64,000 nt of DNA from Coturnix japonica (GCF_001577835.2 NC_029519.1:80757067-80821066); one strand, 5' to 3'; numbered from the stretch's first letter, positions 1 through 12,604 are shown. Numbers and translations are program-made. The notes: generated by a model not told the origin, from the sequence alone.

Positions 1-3000
1 GTGGCCTTCACTCCTGGAAGCAACTGACTCTACACCCATCTCCTTCCCTCCTTTTGATACAGTCATTCCAGCCTCAGATGCACTAAGGAAGCCAGGACCT
101 GCTGTGCTTGCTGTGTGGCCTCCCTGCACCTTGTTATCTCTAGGAACAGTTTCCCACCTCTCTCTCCCACCCTGCTTCCTCCAGGGCTCCAATCCCTCTC
201 TGCGCTGTGCTTCGCCCTTCCAGGAGTCCCCTCTGAATGTTGCCTGGGGAAACACTTCTTAAAACGTGCTTTAAGTCAGCAACAGCAGATCCTACAGCTC
301 TCCAGCTTGCTCTCAAGTCTCTACCTGTTGGCCTCAGCCATCAGACTGGGGAGAGGTTGCAACTCCAGGCAATGTACTGCCTTCAAAAGTGAAATGTGTG
401 GGCCGAGAGCAGCTCTGAGCCTCCCTGTGCACAGCAGAGCTCCTCAGCTGGTGGTCCTGGAGCACACAAACAGCGCCTGAAGAAAGCAAATTTGTCAGCG
501 TGCTTAAATTTGCTTTAACTCCATTGCATCATACAGGGAAATTTTTCAGGGCTCTTCAATGATGTCATTGAATCAGAATTATGAGAGAGCTGTGTTGGTG
601 TTGGTGCACCTCTCTTCATTTTCCTCCACTAAACAGACTCCCAGGAGATGTTTCTGTCTGTCTGAAGCCATTTCCCTCCTCTTGCCCTGCACTTTTCCTC
701 CAAAACAGTCAGAATTTCTCTGGCATTTCCACTGTTGGATTCTGTTTCCAGCTTGCAACGGTTCCTGGCTCAGCGAGGCTGTGTGCTTACAAAGCCAAGG
801 ATGTCAGCAAGGGAAAATCCACCTAAGCTTTACATCTCCTTTGCCAACGTTTCATATAACTGCTGTATTCATGCTGCCAATGCTGACATCTTCAGCTGCT
901 TCCAACCCACCTCCACACTCAGTCCAGTGCTGTCCCTTTGCTACACAAGAGGTAATCACAAATGCTTCAGTGATAACAGAGAACTGATTCCTCTTAATCC
1001 CTTTCTTCTTCTAAGAAAGACTTCTATACCTTCAGACCCTCCCATCACTCATTTCCAGCCTGCAGTCACCACTGCATTTCCATCCCCTTTCAGACCCCTT
1101 ATATGACATGACCACGTACCCATCATTTCCAGCCTGCAGTCACCACTGCATTTCCATCCCCTTTCAGACCTCCTGTATGACATGACCACATACCCCTCGG
1201 GTTCCCCAGCTTTCAACAATGCAGCACCACGCTCACTGTTTGTCAGCAGCTGGGGTTAGGGGAAGGAAACAGCAATGACATCATTTGGAAAAGCTATTTT
1301 TTTCTGATTTGGCTTGCTCAGTGGGAAGCCAGGGGGCTGATCAGCAAACGCTGAGAGGCAATTTCCTTCACCCTCTATGATAAATGAAACTTAATCTTGC
1401 AAGACATCATCTGTGAAGGCACAGGTAATAATACAAGCCAGAAGTGGTCTGTTTTTTCCCTCCACCTTCCTTCTTAGTGCACAGAAGGAAAGCTGAGCTT
1501 GCAGCCCAGTTCCATGGTGGGGCATTGGGAACCAGCAGGCATCCCCATGAGTGGGACAAAGCCAACAGCCGATGTCCTGCACCAGGCTCAGCTCCCAGGT
1601 TTTGTTCAGTGATGTATGGGGCTGAACACATCGTACCCCCTGCGTCGTTCATTCATTCACGGGTTTGATGTTGGGCACAGATCCTCATGATCTACAGCGC
1701 TCGGCCGCACGCTCAGCAAGCTTCTCTGCATGTCGGCATTCAGTGCTCACGAGCTGCCATGTCTCACTGTTAACAAGACAAATCAGAGGAATATAGTTCA
1801 TTTTACAGCTTGCTCTACCTAAATCTACTGTGAAACCACCAGGGAAAAGGATTCCTTGCAAATCAAAGATGTGGTTCCAAGGATTTGCAAGGGGGGAAAT
1901 GCACGTGATCAATGTGCTGCCCCTTGGCATAGGGAAAAATAGAGCCTAAAATCCGGCCTTGGGATGAAAAGCTTCTTCATTCCGAGCTATTCTTGTGAAC
2001 TATGCAGCAAATGGGTGTAACCAGCCATAAATCTTAATTTATTATTAATCTCTCCCTACCTCTAGGACACTTACAGCTGGAGAGTGAAACTCTGCCTCAT
2101 GTTATATAAAGGCTGGGGAAATCTCCACCAGAAATCAGAGCTGATGGGGAGGCTTCAGAGAAACTCCAACCCCAGTGAGCAGCCTTTCAGCTTATCATGA
2201 GTTGAACAGCCTTAGGAGACTTGGGAGAAAGCATCTGGAGGTGAGACCCAGTCATGGAGAGCCCATGGGGAAGGCACAGAGTTGGTGTTGCACACAGGCA
2301 GCTGCTCAGTCTCCCTGTAGGAGGTGCTTTGGCCACAGGTCTTACACAACAATGGCTTGACATCTGCCTTTTGGCCCCAAATCTGCTTTTTGGCTGATGT
2401 CTGCTGCAGGACTGTATGTGCTGAATGCTGAGCATTGGAAGGGTTTGGCTGGAGCCAACTTCTCCATGAGTCAAACACCTCCAGGTCTTGCATCATCCCC
2501 AGCCTCTTCCAGCATTGAGTTCCTTTTCAAAATCACCCAAGGGAGGGCAGCTGCTCCGTGCTGCTCTTGGGGTTTCCATGGCCTGTGGGGCAGCTGGGGA
2601 TCAGGGAGTGGGGCACCTACAGCTTCTTTGAAGCAATGGGTCAGGAGGAGGGTAGGGGGGAAGGAATGAGAAGTGGGGAAATTGCAGGTTGCTGAGCTGG
2701 GGAAGAGCACTGGGGTTTGGTGTGCAGGACTGTGTTTCAACTCTGCTTTGTCTCAAACCTCACTTACATCAACCCAAGGAATGGTGTAGTGTAAATACAT
2801 TGCAATAAACCAGCACCGGCCTCCTCTAAAGGACCATGATTTACTGCCCACTGGCGTGACAGCGGTGGGAGCAGGAACAGAATTTCTCAGTGGGTATCTC
2901 AGAGCTAAATGCGACGGTGCAATACCTTAGTGGGGATCCCATAGGCACTGATTTATTATCATTAATAGCAATCATGCACCAGCAGAGAGATTAAAACACC

Positions 3001-3799
3001 CAGCGCACAGGCAGAGAGCTGACCCAGAGCTCGCTCAGCTGGCAAACCCTGCAGGCTGTGCTGCTGCTGGTTCTTTCACACTGAATGATGTCTTTTTCCT
3101 ATTTCACCCCAAACACAACAGCCGTCTCATCGCCCACAAACGATCCGAGCCGAGTTAAATCCCACAGAGTAAATGCGCTTTGCGCTGTCACCCAAGGTCA
3201 GCGGTGTTTGACTGGCGGCTGCTTTGCCCGTTCCCCCAGAAACGCGGCATGGAGCAAAGCAAGCAGCCTCTTCCCAAGGGTTTTCCCAGCGCTCTGCTTT
3301 GCCCTCTCCAGCTTTCTGTGAGGAAGGGGCTTTGTCAGCCCTTTCCTGGCAGTCATGCGTAGCAGCAGCTGGGTTATTTATGCGGCTCTGCCTGTCAGCT
3401 GGCAGCACAATGCACAAAATGGTCCCTGGGAGCTGCTTGTGCAGGGAAGCAGAGCACGCAGGCAAAGCAGGAATTTAAATGCCATCTGAGCAGCAGCTCT
3501 GCGTGCCTCTGAATAATAGTCATAATAATAAATCTTCAGAATACTCGCAGCCTTTTCTACTCGGCTTCTCCTTCAAAAGGAGAGTGTGGTGAATGAACAG
3601 CAGCTATTGCAATCTTTCCTCGTGTAAAAGCTTGTTTTCCCACAGATATTTTAAATGAAGACAGAAAACGTGTCTATCAGCTCTTTTCCTCAGCATCTAA
3701 TGCAGCTGTGTCTGAGCTGACGCGTGTGAACACCCCAAAACTCAGCCTAAAGACTTCACTATGTATTTGAGGTGCGGTGCTGAACACACAGGGGACACT
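1..3799. other. Intergenic block, no gene seen
   Basis: Non-coding DNA with ordinary base composition. Short open frames occur on both strands, but none has a recognisable domain, a good splice context or biased codon use. The only structure I can support is the 74-bp tandem duplication near 1.1 kb, listed separately. Repeat content is low compared with the rest of the window. Confidence 0.6.
1050..1197. repeat. 74-bp tandem duplication, two copies
   Basis: Copy 1 spans 1050-1123 and copy 2 spans 1124-1197. Both begin CATTTCCAGCCTGCAGTCAC and end near ACATGACCACRTACCC. I count about five differences in 74 positions, so it is a fairly recent local duplication. The only overlapping open frame is short and unrecognised. 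Confidence 0.9.
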
Positions 3800-3990
3800 T
3801 GGGACAAGGGGAAATAGTTTCAAACTAAAAGAGGGGAGATTTAGACTGGGTATAAGGAAACATCACGTCAGGCTGGATGGGGGGCTCTGAGCAGCTGATG
3901 GAGCTGTGGGTGCTCCTGTTCACTGCAGGGAGTGGGACCAGATGGCATTTAAGGGTCTCTTCCAGCTCAAGCCATTGTATGATTCTATGA
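3800..3990 (+). mobile_element. CR1 LINE, 3' fragment
   Basis: The piece starts at GGGACAAGGGGAAATAGTTT, runs into the CR1 3' UTR (GGTCTCTTCCAGCTCAAGCC) and ends in the octamer-like tail GTATGATTCTATGA. The middle of the usual 3' UTR appears shortened, so it is an old, internally deleted copy. Confidence 0.85.
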
Positions 3991-4589
3991 AGGCTGAGTT
4001 CACTCTGCACCAGTCTTGGGACAAAACCTGGCCAAGATGACATGGACTTGTCAAAGTGGAGCTGGGAGGATGGGAAGGAGGAGGATGCCAACTCAAAGCA
4101 TCACTGATACACTGTCAGATGCATCAGGAAGCAAAATCCATCACCTCCGTGTAATGAGAGCACAGCAGGATCTGAGAGTCTCAGTGCTCCTTGTGCAAAA
4201 AGCTCTGGATGCTCCATCACAGGGGCTGGTTGGTAATGGCTTTTAGGTGGAAGAGAGCCCAGTGTGCTGCATTTGTTGGCCCCCTGCGGATCCCTCCCCT
4301 GAATCAAAATCATTTTTCCAGCTTCTGGGGCAGTTTTGCTGCCAATTTGCCTGGCAATAAAGCTTCTTGCCAATAGCCCTCGGCAGGCAGCACGGGAGGG
4401 GAATTTTGTTTCTAAGCCTGCTAAACAGGCAAAAAATAATGTCTTGATCTTATTGAACAGTGCTTTTTCATGGCCTTCTTCTTCCTTCTTCACTCAAAAG
4501 AGCCCTTTGTGATCATCTTTCCCCCATAATAATATTGCTCATCTTGGTTATCACCAGCATTGCCAAGCTGGCAATTACCCCAGAACCAC

Positions 4590-4756
4590 TGAATTACAGC
4601 ATGGTTGTGTTGGAAGGGGCCTTAAAACTCCCCCATCCTCACCTCCTCCCATGGGCTGGCTGCTCCTCACCATCTCACACTGCCCAGGGCCCCATCCATG
4701 GCCTTGGACGCCTCCAGGGATGGAAAACTCCAACTTCTTAGGGCAACCTGTGCCAC
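4590..4756 (-). mobile_element. CR1 LINE, 3' fragment
   Basis: Read on the minus strand, this is a CR1 3' UTR. On the plus strand GTTGTGTTGGAAGGGGCC is followed by CACTGCCCAGGGCCCCATCC, CTCCAGGGATGG and GGGCAACCTGTGCCAC. The octamer tail itself is largely worn away, so it is an old copy. Confidence 0.75.
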
Positions 4757-7700
4757 GATATTGCTGTGGGTCCCCAAAGAAGGATCAGTATCTGTGTGCA
4801 CTGTGATCCAGGTGATGATGCTTCTCTCCCTGTCCCAAGCAAGGAAGACAACAGTGAGGCCAGACTCTAGAGCTCGGGTAGAACTGCAACAGCCTTCCCA
4901 AGAAGAAGCAAACAGGCACAAAACAGCATCCAGGCATGAACCCAAGGGCTTTGCTGCGAGCTGCAAGCATGTACTGCAAGAAACATATGGGGACAGAAAG
5001 GCAACCTCCAGTGTCATTAGCTGGGAAAATAAATAAACCATAGGTGTCTCGCCTCCATTGTCTGGTTTTATATCTGGAACTAATTTTGTCATCATTCTGG
5101 TGAGTGACGAGATAATTGCCGCAGCTGCGCTATTCAGCCCCATCCAAAGAAAGCCTTTTTTCATTAATTCAGGCGGTGATTACACACTCCCAGCCAAATT
5201 TCTTCTGCATGTAACCCCATTAAGGCAGCGCCTTTACCCTGGGGATGGCTCAGCCCTCCCTGTTCAAACAGCGCGTTCACGTTTCTTTGTTCTCCCGGAG
5301 ACAAAGGAAGAGCTTTTTTTCCTATGTAAAAAACATTAAGGAAACCCGTTGTCTTCCTGCACAAAACGAGACACTTGAGATGCAATCAGAGACAATGAGA
5401 AATGATCTATTCCTGCCCCAGAGACAGCGATCTGGATGGATCTTCAAAATACATTCGAAATATCCTCTGTTTTCTGGGGAAGGAGGAGGAGGAGTGGCGA
5501 GGATACAGGGATTCTGCATGACAGCCATTGGAAAATGTCCCTTTGGCCAGCTGGGAGAGCTCTGTGCAAAGGAGGGGCTGCATAAGGCAAGAAAAGAGAT
5601 GAAAAGGACCCACCTTAATGCTTCTGTGATTCTATGAAATCACATAGAACCACACATCTATGAATTCTTACATGCGGGTTTAATGGGAATGCAGATCCTA
5701 TTTAGCCAGCGCAATGATACTCACGATATTCTGGCTGAAAGAAGCTAAAATGCAGATTTAAAGCAATGTCCTGCACTGAGAGCACAGGAATGAAGCTGTC
5801 CCATTGGCAGGGGTGAGGAATCTCTGTATTTGACCTTGACGTTCACCTCGTCTGCCTTCTGCCTTATTTGTACCCAGAGCTCTGCATACAGGCTTCCCCT
5901 CTCTTTGTCCTTGAATGGGAACAATAGGAAGCAGGCTGGCCAGTTAAACTCAATTTATAGCTGTTACCCACCTCCAAAACAAAACAGATGGGGTTTTCCA
6001 TGGTTTCCTGGTAACATTTAATGCAAGCAAACTGCTTCCTGGGCAGCCCATGAAATACCACTGCTTCCAGCAGCACGGGCACATCCCCAGGCTGCTCCCA
6101 AGGCCAACAACGCAAACCTCACAAAGGCCAATAATTCCATCTTTCTTTTTGGCTACAAGGGGATGTTCTGAGCTCAGGCAGCAGAGAGGGGCTACAGGTT
6201 TGGTTTTCAACTCGATCTTCTCATTTCAAGGCAAAAAGCCATTCAATCCCTTACCTACAATGGAATGACATGACAGCCTTTGTAACATTCACAGCCAGGG
6301 ATGCTCTAGGTGGTTGGCTCCAGTTTGCTATCAGATAGCCCCAAATATCTTCCAATGTGGCAGGTGGGAAATTGCATGCATGAGTCTCAATGCCTTTTGC
6401 CTGTGCTGTCTGTGCAGAGGAAAACTACAGCAGTTCCTCACTTTGCAGGCACCAGGAGGCAGCAAATGCACAGTAAAGGTGCAGAGCTAACGGTGAAACA
6501 GCCCAGCTGCTGCTTTGTCTCTCATTGCTGTTGCATAGCTGAAGAAGTAGCAAAAAACACATCCTGTTCCTATGTTTAACTGCATCAGCTTCTTCCCTTC
6601 AGACTCACAGATCTGGGTAGAACATGGCATTGCTTTCATGACCACAACAGGAGCACCATGGCATGAATACAGGGCTGGAAACTGCAGGGAAGTAATCACC
6701 GCCCCTGACTTCTGCACAGCTGTGATGCTCACTTTGAGGTCTTATGGACCGCTGTGCCATTTGGTGCCTTAAAAATCACTAATGTGGTTCGTTGTAATAG
6801 GATCGTGGCATCCCCAAAGCAACGCAGCTCTCACTCGAGGCTATTCCTGATATCCCTGAAGTCCTTGCAGTGTGCTGGGTTTGTTCTCACTCAGCACAGA
6901 TGTGGCACAGACATTCAAATCTCCACCTTCCAGAGCTGGATCAGAGGTGTTGGAAATAAATACCACCCTTATTGAAGCGTCAACCCATGGATTCCCATGG
7001 TGTCCCACTGTGGCTGGGTGGAACTGAGCTTTCACTGCCAGACTAATTGGAGGCTAAAACCACCTGTGCCTGGGCTGTACCTCTGCAGGAGCTTTGCAGG
7101 GATTGAAAATCCAATTTCAAGTTATTCAAGCACTGTAAAGCCTTTAATGCTTGCAAAATTCAAGTTAAAAAGAAAACAGAATTAAAATAAAATGAGAGAA
7201 AGAAGAAAAAAACACAACAACAACACCAAAAGCAAACAAACCCAAAACAACATGCCATCAGCATCTCTGCTGGCACGGCAGGATAAACAAATCCAGCAAG
7301 GTAATGCAATCAGGTTCTTGTCTGACAGGACACAGAGAGCTGTGTGCCAAAAAGACTCAGAAACTCACTTTTGGCATTGATCTCCTCTAATTCCTTCAGG
7401 ATAAGAGAAGCTTTTCCCCATCCTTGAGTCGCAAGCTCATGTAGGATGCAGAAGAGACAGGGCTCCATTTTGCAATGGGGCAGAACGGCCCATGCTTTAA
7501 CCCTGGTCTGAGCCTCAGGTATGAGGGGTGGATTCTCAGCTGCTGGAGCAATGCAGGAAGGCAATTAGTCAGTGCTTAATACACCATGGGATGGACCAGG
7601 GGACTCCAGACCAGAAGGAGCTGGGCTGCATCCCTCCATTTGGGAATAAGGCCAGCTCAGAACTCAGTTGTTTTCCACTTTGGTTCTCTGATGCTGTTTG

Positions 7701-8796
7701 AAGATTGCTTGTTAAATAAAACAGCAGTAGGCACCTTGTCCATGCCCCAGCCACCAAGCCAACAGAAAGAACCACAGTAAACTTGGCTCTGTAGCATCCC
7801 ACAGCACCCAGCAGACCACAGTGAGTTCTTGCATTCATGCTGAGATGAGAAAAGTCATTGCACAGCCTTGAGAAATGGAGAAAATTGCTTTCTAAGTGTA
7901 GATGTGTATGAGATATGCACCTCTCTGGACCAGAACCCTGATGCCATGAAGCCTCCAGCAGCAGCATGAGAGCTGCTGTTCCAGCAGGTACCAACAAGCA
8001 GAACCTAAAACAGCCCCAGCACAGCATGAGCTCCAGCAATCCCACCCTGCACCGCCACGAGGCACCTCCACGTCCCAACCTGTGAGTCTTTTTAGCCTCA
8101 TCATGGTGGTTAATAACAACACCTTGTCCTCATTGCCTTTCACATGCTCCTTGGGCAATTCTGATTTCTATCTCACCCCCCTCGCCCCCTCCCCATCCAT
8201 GCCTGACAAACCCTGTGTGCACTTTGGTGCAGGAATATCAGCCCTATCTTCTGCTGCAGATCCCTGGACCCCAAAGAAATATTTGGTCTATGCTGGACAG
8301 AAGGGATTCAGCATAACCTTTTCCTCCTGCAGGCTTAGACAGATTCTCTGCTTGACCTTTGTAACCTGTCTGTGCATTTCCCTTCTCCCCTGGTGCCAGG
8401 ATTCATACACCCAGGCTGCCGTAAGTAATGTTAAGAGCTGCCAAAACCAAAGCAGCCTTCCTTTAGGAAAAACAAAAGTCATTAAAATTAATAATAACCT
8501 GTCAGGAACTCATGATACAGTGAATAATTTTAAATCAGATCTCACTATGCTCTCTGCAGCCTGGCCTCAGAGGCCTTGGAAGCTGGAAGAAACAAGTTTC
8601 AAATAATTGTGTGTTCATGCTTGGATTTTAATTATATCCACATGCAGACACTGTTTGACATTTTACGAGCAGTTCTCTTGAAGGCAGAAGTTTGGGATAA
8701 CCACAAAAACCAAGGGAGGCAATGAGTGAATTAAACATTTCGCATCCATCCAACAACATGTAATTACACTCCTTCATTTCACATGCCTTAATGCTC
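4757..8796. other. Intergenic block, no gene seen
   Basis: No recognisable gene, RNA or clear repeat apart from a worn CR1-like tail near 5602-5638 (CACCTTAATGCTTCTGTGAT). Long minus-strand open frames at 4667-5164 and 7569-8078 and a plus-strand one at 8082-8606 resemble no family I know and lack exon-like borders. I treat them as chance. Confidence 0.55.
5602..5638 (+). mobile_element. Possible CR1 3' tip
   Basis: About 37 bases, AAAAGGACCCACCTTAATGC then TTCTGTGATTCTATGA, match the end of a CR1 3' UTR. It is too short to place in a subfamily and could be the last remnant of an old insertion. Confidence 0.45.
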
Positions 8797-8991
8797 TTTA
8801 CTCATCCATCCATCCATCCATCCATTCATCCTGTATCTCATCCATCCATCCCATGCTCTCCTCATCTCTTCTGTACTTCATCCATCCATCCAATCCATCC
8901 ATTCCATCCAGCTACATCCATCCACACCAATCCTCCACTCCATCATCCATCCATTCCAATCCAATCCATCCATCCATCCATCCATCCACAA
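8797..8991. repeat. (TCCA)n microsatellite, interrupted
   Basis: Runs of the tetramer TCCA/ATCC (five to six units at each end) are separated by diverged pieces such as CATCCTGTATCTCATCC and CCAATCCAATCC. All three frames stay partly open and give His-Pro-Ser-Ile repeats, which is why spurious open frames appear here. Confidence 0.95.
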
Positions 8992-9929
8992 ATTATGTTT
9001 CGACTGTCGATAGTTTAGAACCTCTCTCTGCTGAAACATCTTCCCTGTGATGAGTAAATCCTGTGTAAAGGTGATGGGAGTAAAAAGCCAGCCCTGAACT
9101 GCAGGGTCTGTATGGAGCTCCCAGACAGCTGCATTGTAAATCACAAGACTTTCATGATCCTATAAATCATGATCCTAAATAGGGTCAAAGGCTGCACATG
9201 CTACACAAAGCAGTGCCAGGTCCTGCTAGGATTGCTGGTCCCATGGGAAGAAAGCCAGTGTTTCTCTCCACAGCAAATTGCAAATAACTGCAAAGTCTTT
9301 GTCTCCCTGGAGCCCAGAACTGAACAAAATAAATCCTGGTCTTTTGGGGATTCTGCTCTCACCTGACCTGGACGTTTATTTCTGGAGGATGAAGACAAAG
9401 TGTTGCATTGCCAGATTCAATATCTTATCGTGGCTTGACTTGGAAGCTGCTCAGAGGTTTACAAGATGAGGAGCAATCCCAGTGGAGACAGGACTGCAGG
9501 TGAAGGGGGTCAGCCATGCAGAAGAGATGTAGTTTATCTACATTTCTGAGTTCCAGTAACTACACAGAGCCATAGACTGGAACAGTTCTCACGCTAGTAT
9601 CCGCCATCCGGGAATCTCAGCATGCTTGACAAGCAGCAAATCACAGCTGTATGACCCCCTCGTCTGTCAGGTAGGGATTCCATGGTTTGTTCTAATCCAA
9701 GGAGACGGGGGAGTTGTGAGATGAAGCCAACCTCATCTCTACCTGTTGCAAAAAGTTAATGTTCCTATCGCAGTCCCATAACTGCAGCTCTCTCCATCAA
9801 CACATATTGTTTGTAAGGTTTATTTTAGAAATGGCTCGATAATGGGATCTCAGCCAAGCTCTCATGCCAAATTCTTGATGACAGGAGATAGTGTGGTCTC
9901 TATATAATGAAGCTCTGAACCTCCTCCAG

Positions 9930-10009
9930 TGTTGGTGTAGGATTCTTCCTTTATCTGACACCGTTCCTGTATTGAAGGAAAAACTGACTGCTCTATCTGG
10001 AGATGAGCA
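9930..10009 (+). repeat. Left arm of an 80-bp inverted-repeat pair
   Basis: This segment, TGTTGGTGTAGGATTCTTCC to GGAGATGAGCA, is the reverse complement of 12525-12604 with three mismatches in 80 positions by my alignment. Similarity stops sharply at both ends. I do not recognise it as CR1 or any other named avian repeat. Confidence 0.9.
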
Positions 10010-10109
10010 CATCCCTCACCAAGTCCTTTCCCCATCGAGGCTGTCCCATTGCTAAGGGTGCACAACTCTTGAGTCTGCATGTTGGGGAAACCCATTTTAA
10101 CTCTTCAAA

Positions 10110-10205
10110 CATAGAATCACAGACTCATGGAATGCTGCAGTTGGAAGAGGGACCCATAAGGACCATTGAGTCCAACCCCTGCCTCCACACAGGGTCACCT
10201 CAAAG
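10110..10205 (-). mobile_element. CR1 LINE, 3' fragment
   Basis: The plus strand begins with the reverse-complement tail CATAGAATCACAGACTCATG, followed by GCTGCAGTTGGAAGAGGGAC and TGAGTCCAACCCCTGCC. Only about the last 95 bases of the element remain. Confidence 0.85.
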
Positions 10206-10599
10206 TCAGTCTGTATAATTGAGAGCATCATCACTGATGTTATAAAACAACCTCCTTAAATCATGACAATGCAACTTCTTCCAGGAAAAGGTGGATTTTG
10301 ATGACCAGCCAAAAAATAAATATATATATAAAATGGCACACAGTCATTCATGGGCACAGTGAAGGCTGCCAAGTCGGAATGAAGCCACAAATGAAATTTA
10401 TATCAAAGGTTTTCAGTATCAGGAGTCTAAATTTAGCACCTTAAGTCAGCAAAATAGAACCCTGATGGTTTTCTTGGCTGAGATCTGATAATTCTCACTC
10501 ACTTCAGCCTGACTCAGGTTATTCCAGCATGGACAGTGCTACTTATGGAGCTGTGCCATTGGGGAAAGAGGAGAAAGAAGGATCTAATGGTTTGTAATC

Positions 10600-10672
10600 C
10601 TGACCATGGTAAGGATTGGAGCTTGATGATCTTCAGGATCGCTTCAACCTGAGTCATTCTGTGATTCTATGG
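10600..10672 (+). mobile_element. CR1 LINE, 3' fragment
   Basis: CTTGATGATCTTCAGGATCG, CTTCAACCTGAGTCATTCTG and TGATTCTATGG mark the final part of a CR1 3' UTR on the plus strand. The 5' limit is blurred by divergence. Confidence 0.75.
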
Positions 10673-10938
10673 TTCTGTGGTGGTGGAAACACCCTCCTAG
10701 GAGGGCAATGCATCATGGCAAACACTGTGCAGTGAATGTTGACTGCACAGTCAAGTGGATGAGTAGTTTACAAGATAAGATTGCATGCAAGAACATAAAA
10801 CAGCAGAAACAAGCAGTTCTAAGGAGAAAGAGTTGTCCAGACTTTGGGGAAGGTGTGGTTACATGGCCTGTCTGTGTCACCAAAGAGAAAGGGCAGCACG
10901 TGATCCACAACCCCTTGGAGATGCTCAGCTACTACAGA

Positions 10939-11095
10939 CATACAATCATAGAATCATTAAGGTGGGAAAAGAGCTCTAAGATCTCCAAGCCCAACCCCAA
11001 CCCTTCCCCATCGTATCCACTGACCATGTCCCACATCTATGGTGAGCTCACCGCTTCCTTGGCAGCCTGTTCCAATACTTGTGGTATAGATATAA
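10939..11095 (-). mobile_element. CR1 LINE, 3' fragment
   Basis: CATACAATCATAGAATCATT, then AAGGTGGGAAAAGAGCTCTA and AGATCTCCAAGCCCAACCCC, is a minus-strand CR1 3' end of the type whose plus reading is TGGACTTGGAGATCTTAGAG. It continues through ACTGACCATGTCCC and fades near CTGTTCCAATACTTG. Confidence 0.9.
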
Positions 11096-11329
11096 ATCCC
11101 AGGATGTGGGTTTTTAGGGGCACAAGGTTGAGTTTGTAGCAGAAGAATCATAGAACATGAGTAGCCCTCAAGGTTCTGGGTGATGAGATGCCTTCAGATC
11201 TCTCTGATCTCAGTCGCAGGTTTTGGCATCCCACAGCCACTTGCTTCTTTAAGCAGACGGGGAGAGCAAATTGTGATGGTCTGCATCTCTCATTGCCTGC
11301 GGGGACAGCTGAGTCCAGTCTAAGAGAAT

Positions 11330-11494
11330 GGGGGATGGAGGCCCCATCCCTGTTCAGGATCAGGTTGGATGGGGCAGCCTGGTCTGGTATTAAATGGGGA
11401 GGTTGGTGGCCCTGCCTGTGGGGGTGGGACTGGAGCCAGATGATCCCTGAGGTCCCATCCAACCCCAGCCATTCTATGATTCTGTGATTCTATG
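11330..11494 (+). mobile_element. CR1 LINE, 3' fragment
   Basis: GGTTGGATGGGGCAGCCTGG, GATGATCCCTGAGGTCCCAT, CCAACCCCAGCCATTCTATG and ATTCTGTGATTCTATGA mark a plus-strand CR1 3' UTR with two to three tail octamers. It belongs to the same subfamily as the minus copy at 27801. Confidence 0.9.
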
Positions 11495-12339
11495 AGCACG
11501 CACCCATTTATTACAGCACATACAGGCACCAGCTTGGAGATTGCTAGAGTTCTAGTTCGTCTTGTTCACTGCCTTCCAAGAAGTATGAGTGAGCGTGTGG
11601 TTCCTGGGCAGATTTATGGAGGTCTGACCATTTATCACTCTCCTCGCTCTTACAAAGCGCAGACAAATCCACTCTCCAGTCAGGGTAATTTGTGGCCTTT
11701 TACGTTGCATTTTGGAATGTGTCATTCTGTGTATTTTGCAGGAACAAGAGCAATTTTAAAGCAGCATTAAATAATAAATTGCCCTAAATAATAGCCCTGC
11801 TGATACCACGAAGGATTTGAAATCCTGTCGTCTTTGGTTAGGAGTAAAATACAGCATGGTTTACTGGTGGATACTTCAAGCACACATCAGCAAAACATCT
11901 GGAAGTTTAGCTGTGTGATTAACTAACCTTATGTGCATCTTTTAGGGTGATCGTTTTGAAGAGTTATTATCTTGGTAAATAAACCCACGGACACAAAATA
12001 ATACAACATAAATAAACATGCTTAATCTTTTTCTTTCTGTTTTTTTTTTAATGCCTCTTCGCAAGCTGGCTTGTGCAAAAGCTGAAGTGTGTGTTTTTAT
12101 TCTCCCATCAATAACAGGGCATAAAATATCAAGGAAAACCCCAGGACCCGCTGGGGATGGAGGGACTGATGGCAGAAGGAAACCTGGCTTGAGTTCTGTA
12201 TGCTGAGATTTCCTTGTGAACAGATTAGTGAGGTGGATAAGTCCCACCTTCTGACCTGCCAGGGCTGCTCTGGTTTGTGATTATGAAAAGAAAACACAGG
12301 AAAACAGCAAAGGAGCTCTGAAATGTGAGACTTTAGTGT

Positions 12340-12410
12340 TGTTAGGTGGATGGTTGGACTGGATGATCCTGTAGGTCTTTTCCAACCATGGTGATTCGAT
12401 GATTCTATGA
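12340..12410 (+). mobile_element. CR1 LINE, 3' fragment
   Basis: TTAGGTGGATGGTTGGACTG, GATGATCCTGTAGGTCTTTT, CCAACCATGGTGATTCGATG and ATTCTATGA form a short plus-strand CR1 end of the 'GGTGGATGGTTGGACT' type. Confidence 0.9.
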
Positions 12411-12524
12411 AAAGAAAGTATGTTTGGGTTTCAGATTGTTTTTGCTTTGTTTTAGATTTACAGCTGCTGTTTGGTTAAGAACACGCAAACCAAGATCTGT
12501 CACAGAATGATCGCCATCAACTCA

Positions 12525-12604
12525 TGCTCATCTCCAGAAGGAGCAGTCAGTTTTTCCTTCAATACAGGAAAGGTGTCAGATAAAGGAAGAATCCTACACC
12601 AACA
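12525..12604 (-). repeat. Right arm of an 80-bp inverted-repeat pair
   Basis: TGCTCATCTCCAGAAGGAGC to CCTACACCAACA is the reverse complement of 9930-10009. The 2.5 kb between the arms holds four unrelated CR1 pieces (10110, 10600, 10939 and 11330) plus a fifth at 12340, so the arms are not obviously the ends of one intact element. Confidence 0.9.

Noticed and set aside
4667-5164. Open frame of 165 codons on the minus strand
   Set aside because: Part of it lies over a minus-strand CR1 remnant and the rest has no recognisable content.
7569-8078. Open frame of 169 codons on the minus strand
   Set aside because: It contains a hydrophobic stretch and several cysteines but no family pattern. I see no supporting exon borders or promoter.
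8082-8606. Open frame of 174 codons on the plus strand
   Set aside because: No domain, signal peptide or splice context is recognisable, and codon use looks random. A frame of this length is expected by chance in 64 kb read six ways.
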